DNA of 64,000 nucleotides, taken from NCBI RefSeq assembly GCF_002917885.1, contig NZ_PQNY01000003.1, forward strand, positions 62,001-126,000. Reading direction: 5' to 3'. The stretch is from Flavobacterium croceum DSM 17960. GTDB lineage: Bacteria; Bacteroidota; Bacteroidia; Flavobacteriales; Flavobacteriaceae. Under the pieces are notes generated by a model, which saw only the letters and a list, made by a program, of their open reading frames with translations, was not told the DNA's origin and did no database searches. A program made the position numbers and the translations under genes. This document shows, piece by piece, positions 63,694-64,000 of this stretch; within the stretch, counting starts at the first letter, position 1; each line of letters begins with the position of its first letter.

Positions 63694-64000
63694 ATGAGTT
63701 TAGTAAAACTTACCATAAAAGGAATTTCTTACAGCCAAACACAAAACGGAGCATACGCCCTAATACTCAATGAAGTAGACGGCGAAAAAAAACTTCCGAT
63801 CGTAATTGGTGCGTTTGAAGCACAATCTATAGCCATAGCCTTAGAAAAAGAAATAAAACCACCTAGACCACTCACACACGATTTATTTAAAACCTTTGCC
63901 GACCGATTTGATATTGTAGTAAAACAAGTTATTATACACAAACTTGTAGATGGTGTTTTTTATTCGAGCATCATTTGCGAACGCGACAAAATAGAAGAAA
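63694..64000 (+). CDS. bifunctional nuclease (DUF151) family protein, partial
   Basis: The first 102 residues are visible, and the gene is cut by the right edge. 'KLTIKGISYSQTQNGAYALI', 'LPIVIGAFEAQSIAIALEKE' and 'PPRPLTHDLFKTFADRFDI' are the DUF151/BFN signatures. Members have been described as bifunctional DNase/RNases in plants. The start ATG is 63694. A second domain, expected in Bacteroidetes homologues, would lie outside. Confidence 0.9.
   Translation, partial: MSLVKLTIKGISYSQTQNGAYALILNEVDGEKKLPIVIGAFEAQSIAIALEKEIKPPRPLTHDLFKTFADRFDIVVKQVIIHKLVDGVFYSSIICERDKIEE

Noticed and set aside
1..64000. tRNA, rRNA, prophage or transposase genes
   Set aside because: No cloverleaf-like sequence, rRNA segment, transposase or phage gene was recognised by reading. 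A covariance scan could still find a tRNA I missed.

Overview
The window is low-GC, gene-dense chromosomal DNA from a member of the Bacteroidota, most likely the family Flavobacteriaceae. The reasons are a gldA gliding-motility homologue, GLPGLI-family exported proteins, a split metH, DUF5686 and GSCFA proteins, lipoproteins with short MKK-type signals, promoters of the -33 TTTG / -7 TAnnTTTG type, and almost no Shine-Dalgarno sequences. No rRNA, tRNA, CRISPR array, complete insertion sequence or prophage was seen. About 60 protein genes are called, with terminators, riboswitches and several families of short repeats.

Layout. 1-3.5 kb: start of an RND-efflux adaptor, a PagL-like lipid A deacylase, a DUF2807 lipoprotein and gldA. 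3.6-10.3 kb: a tightly overlapping light/DNA-repair operon (TetR regulator, ABC1 kinase, DUF2256 mini-protein, DASH cryptochrome, iron-sulfur photolyase, DUF2805, an SDR and folE). 10.3-14.6 kb: phenylalanine/tyrosine operon (pheA, aminotransferase, tyrA, DAHP synthase-chorismate mutase) behind a Phe/Tyr-rich leader peptide and an attenuator. 14.7-19.9 kb: rsgA, dtd, a mazG-like gene, aroA and queA. 19.9-27.1 kb: methionine/SAM cycle (metF, metH in two genes, metK), with metH and metK divergent and each behind its own SAM-riboswitch-like leader. 27.2-39.3 kb: mostly reverse-strand genes: two tandem YD-repeat proteins, a NarL-type two-component system, DUF4230, GSCFA and alaS. 39.6-44.3 kb: M23 peptidase, MerR regulator, LemA/TPM proteins and a deoxynucleoside kinase. 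44.4-53.6 kb: an envelope module of two GLPGLI proteins around an OmpR-type two-component system, followed by a TonB-dependent-type receptor and a thioredoxin/TPR-like protein. 53.7-64 kb: a membrane pyrophosphatase fused to an OmpA domain, soluble pyrophosphatase, a DNA glycosylase, DUF5686, pdhB, etfBA and the start of a DUF151 nuclease.

The most unusual signal is that short intergenic-type repeats have entered housekeeping genes in frame. metH carries a 437-bp element with GC-rich hairpin inverted ends that encodes a complete DUF559 (Vsr-like) nuclease domain, placed in the linker before the B12 domain. aroA carries four in-frame repeat tracts and alaS one. The metH operon is further split by a 23S-IVP-type four-helix-bundle gene next to another repeat. 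This resembles the Rickettsia palindromic elements in outcome, but with different sequences and, in metH, a candidate mobility nuclease.

Functionally the window links several pathways. MetF, MetH and MetK form the SAM cycle that feeds QueA. AroA, the PheA-TyrA operon and its attenuator control aromatic amino acids. FolE in the photolyase operon may supply a pterin or folate for the antenna chromophore. All functional calls are by reading motifs and context; no database search was possible.
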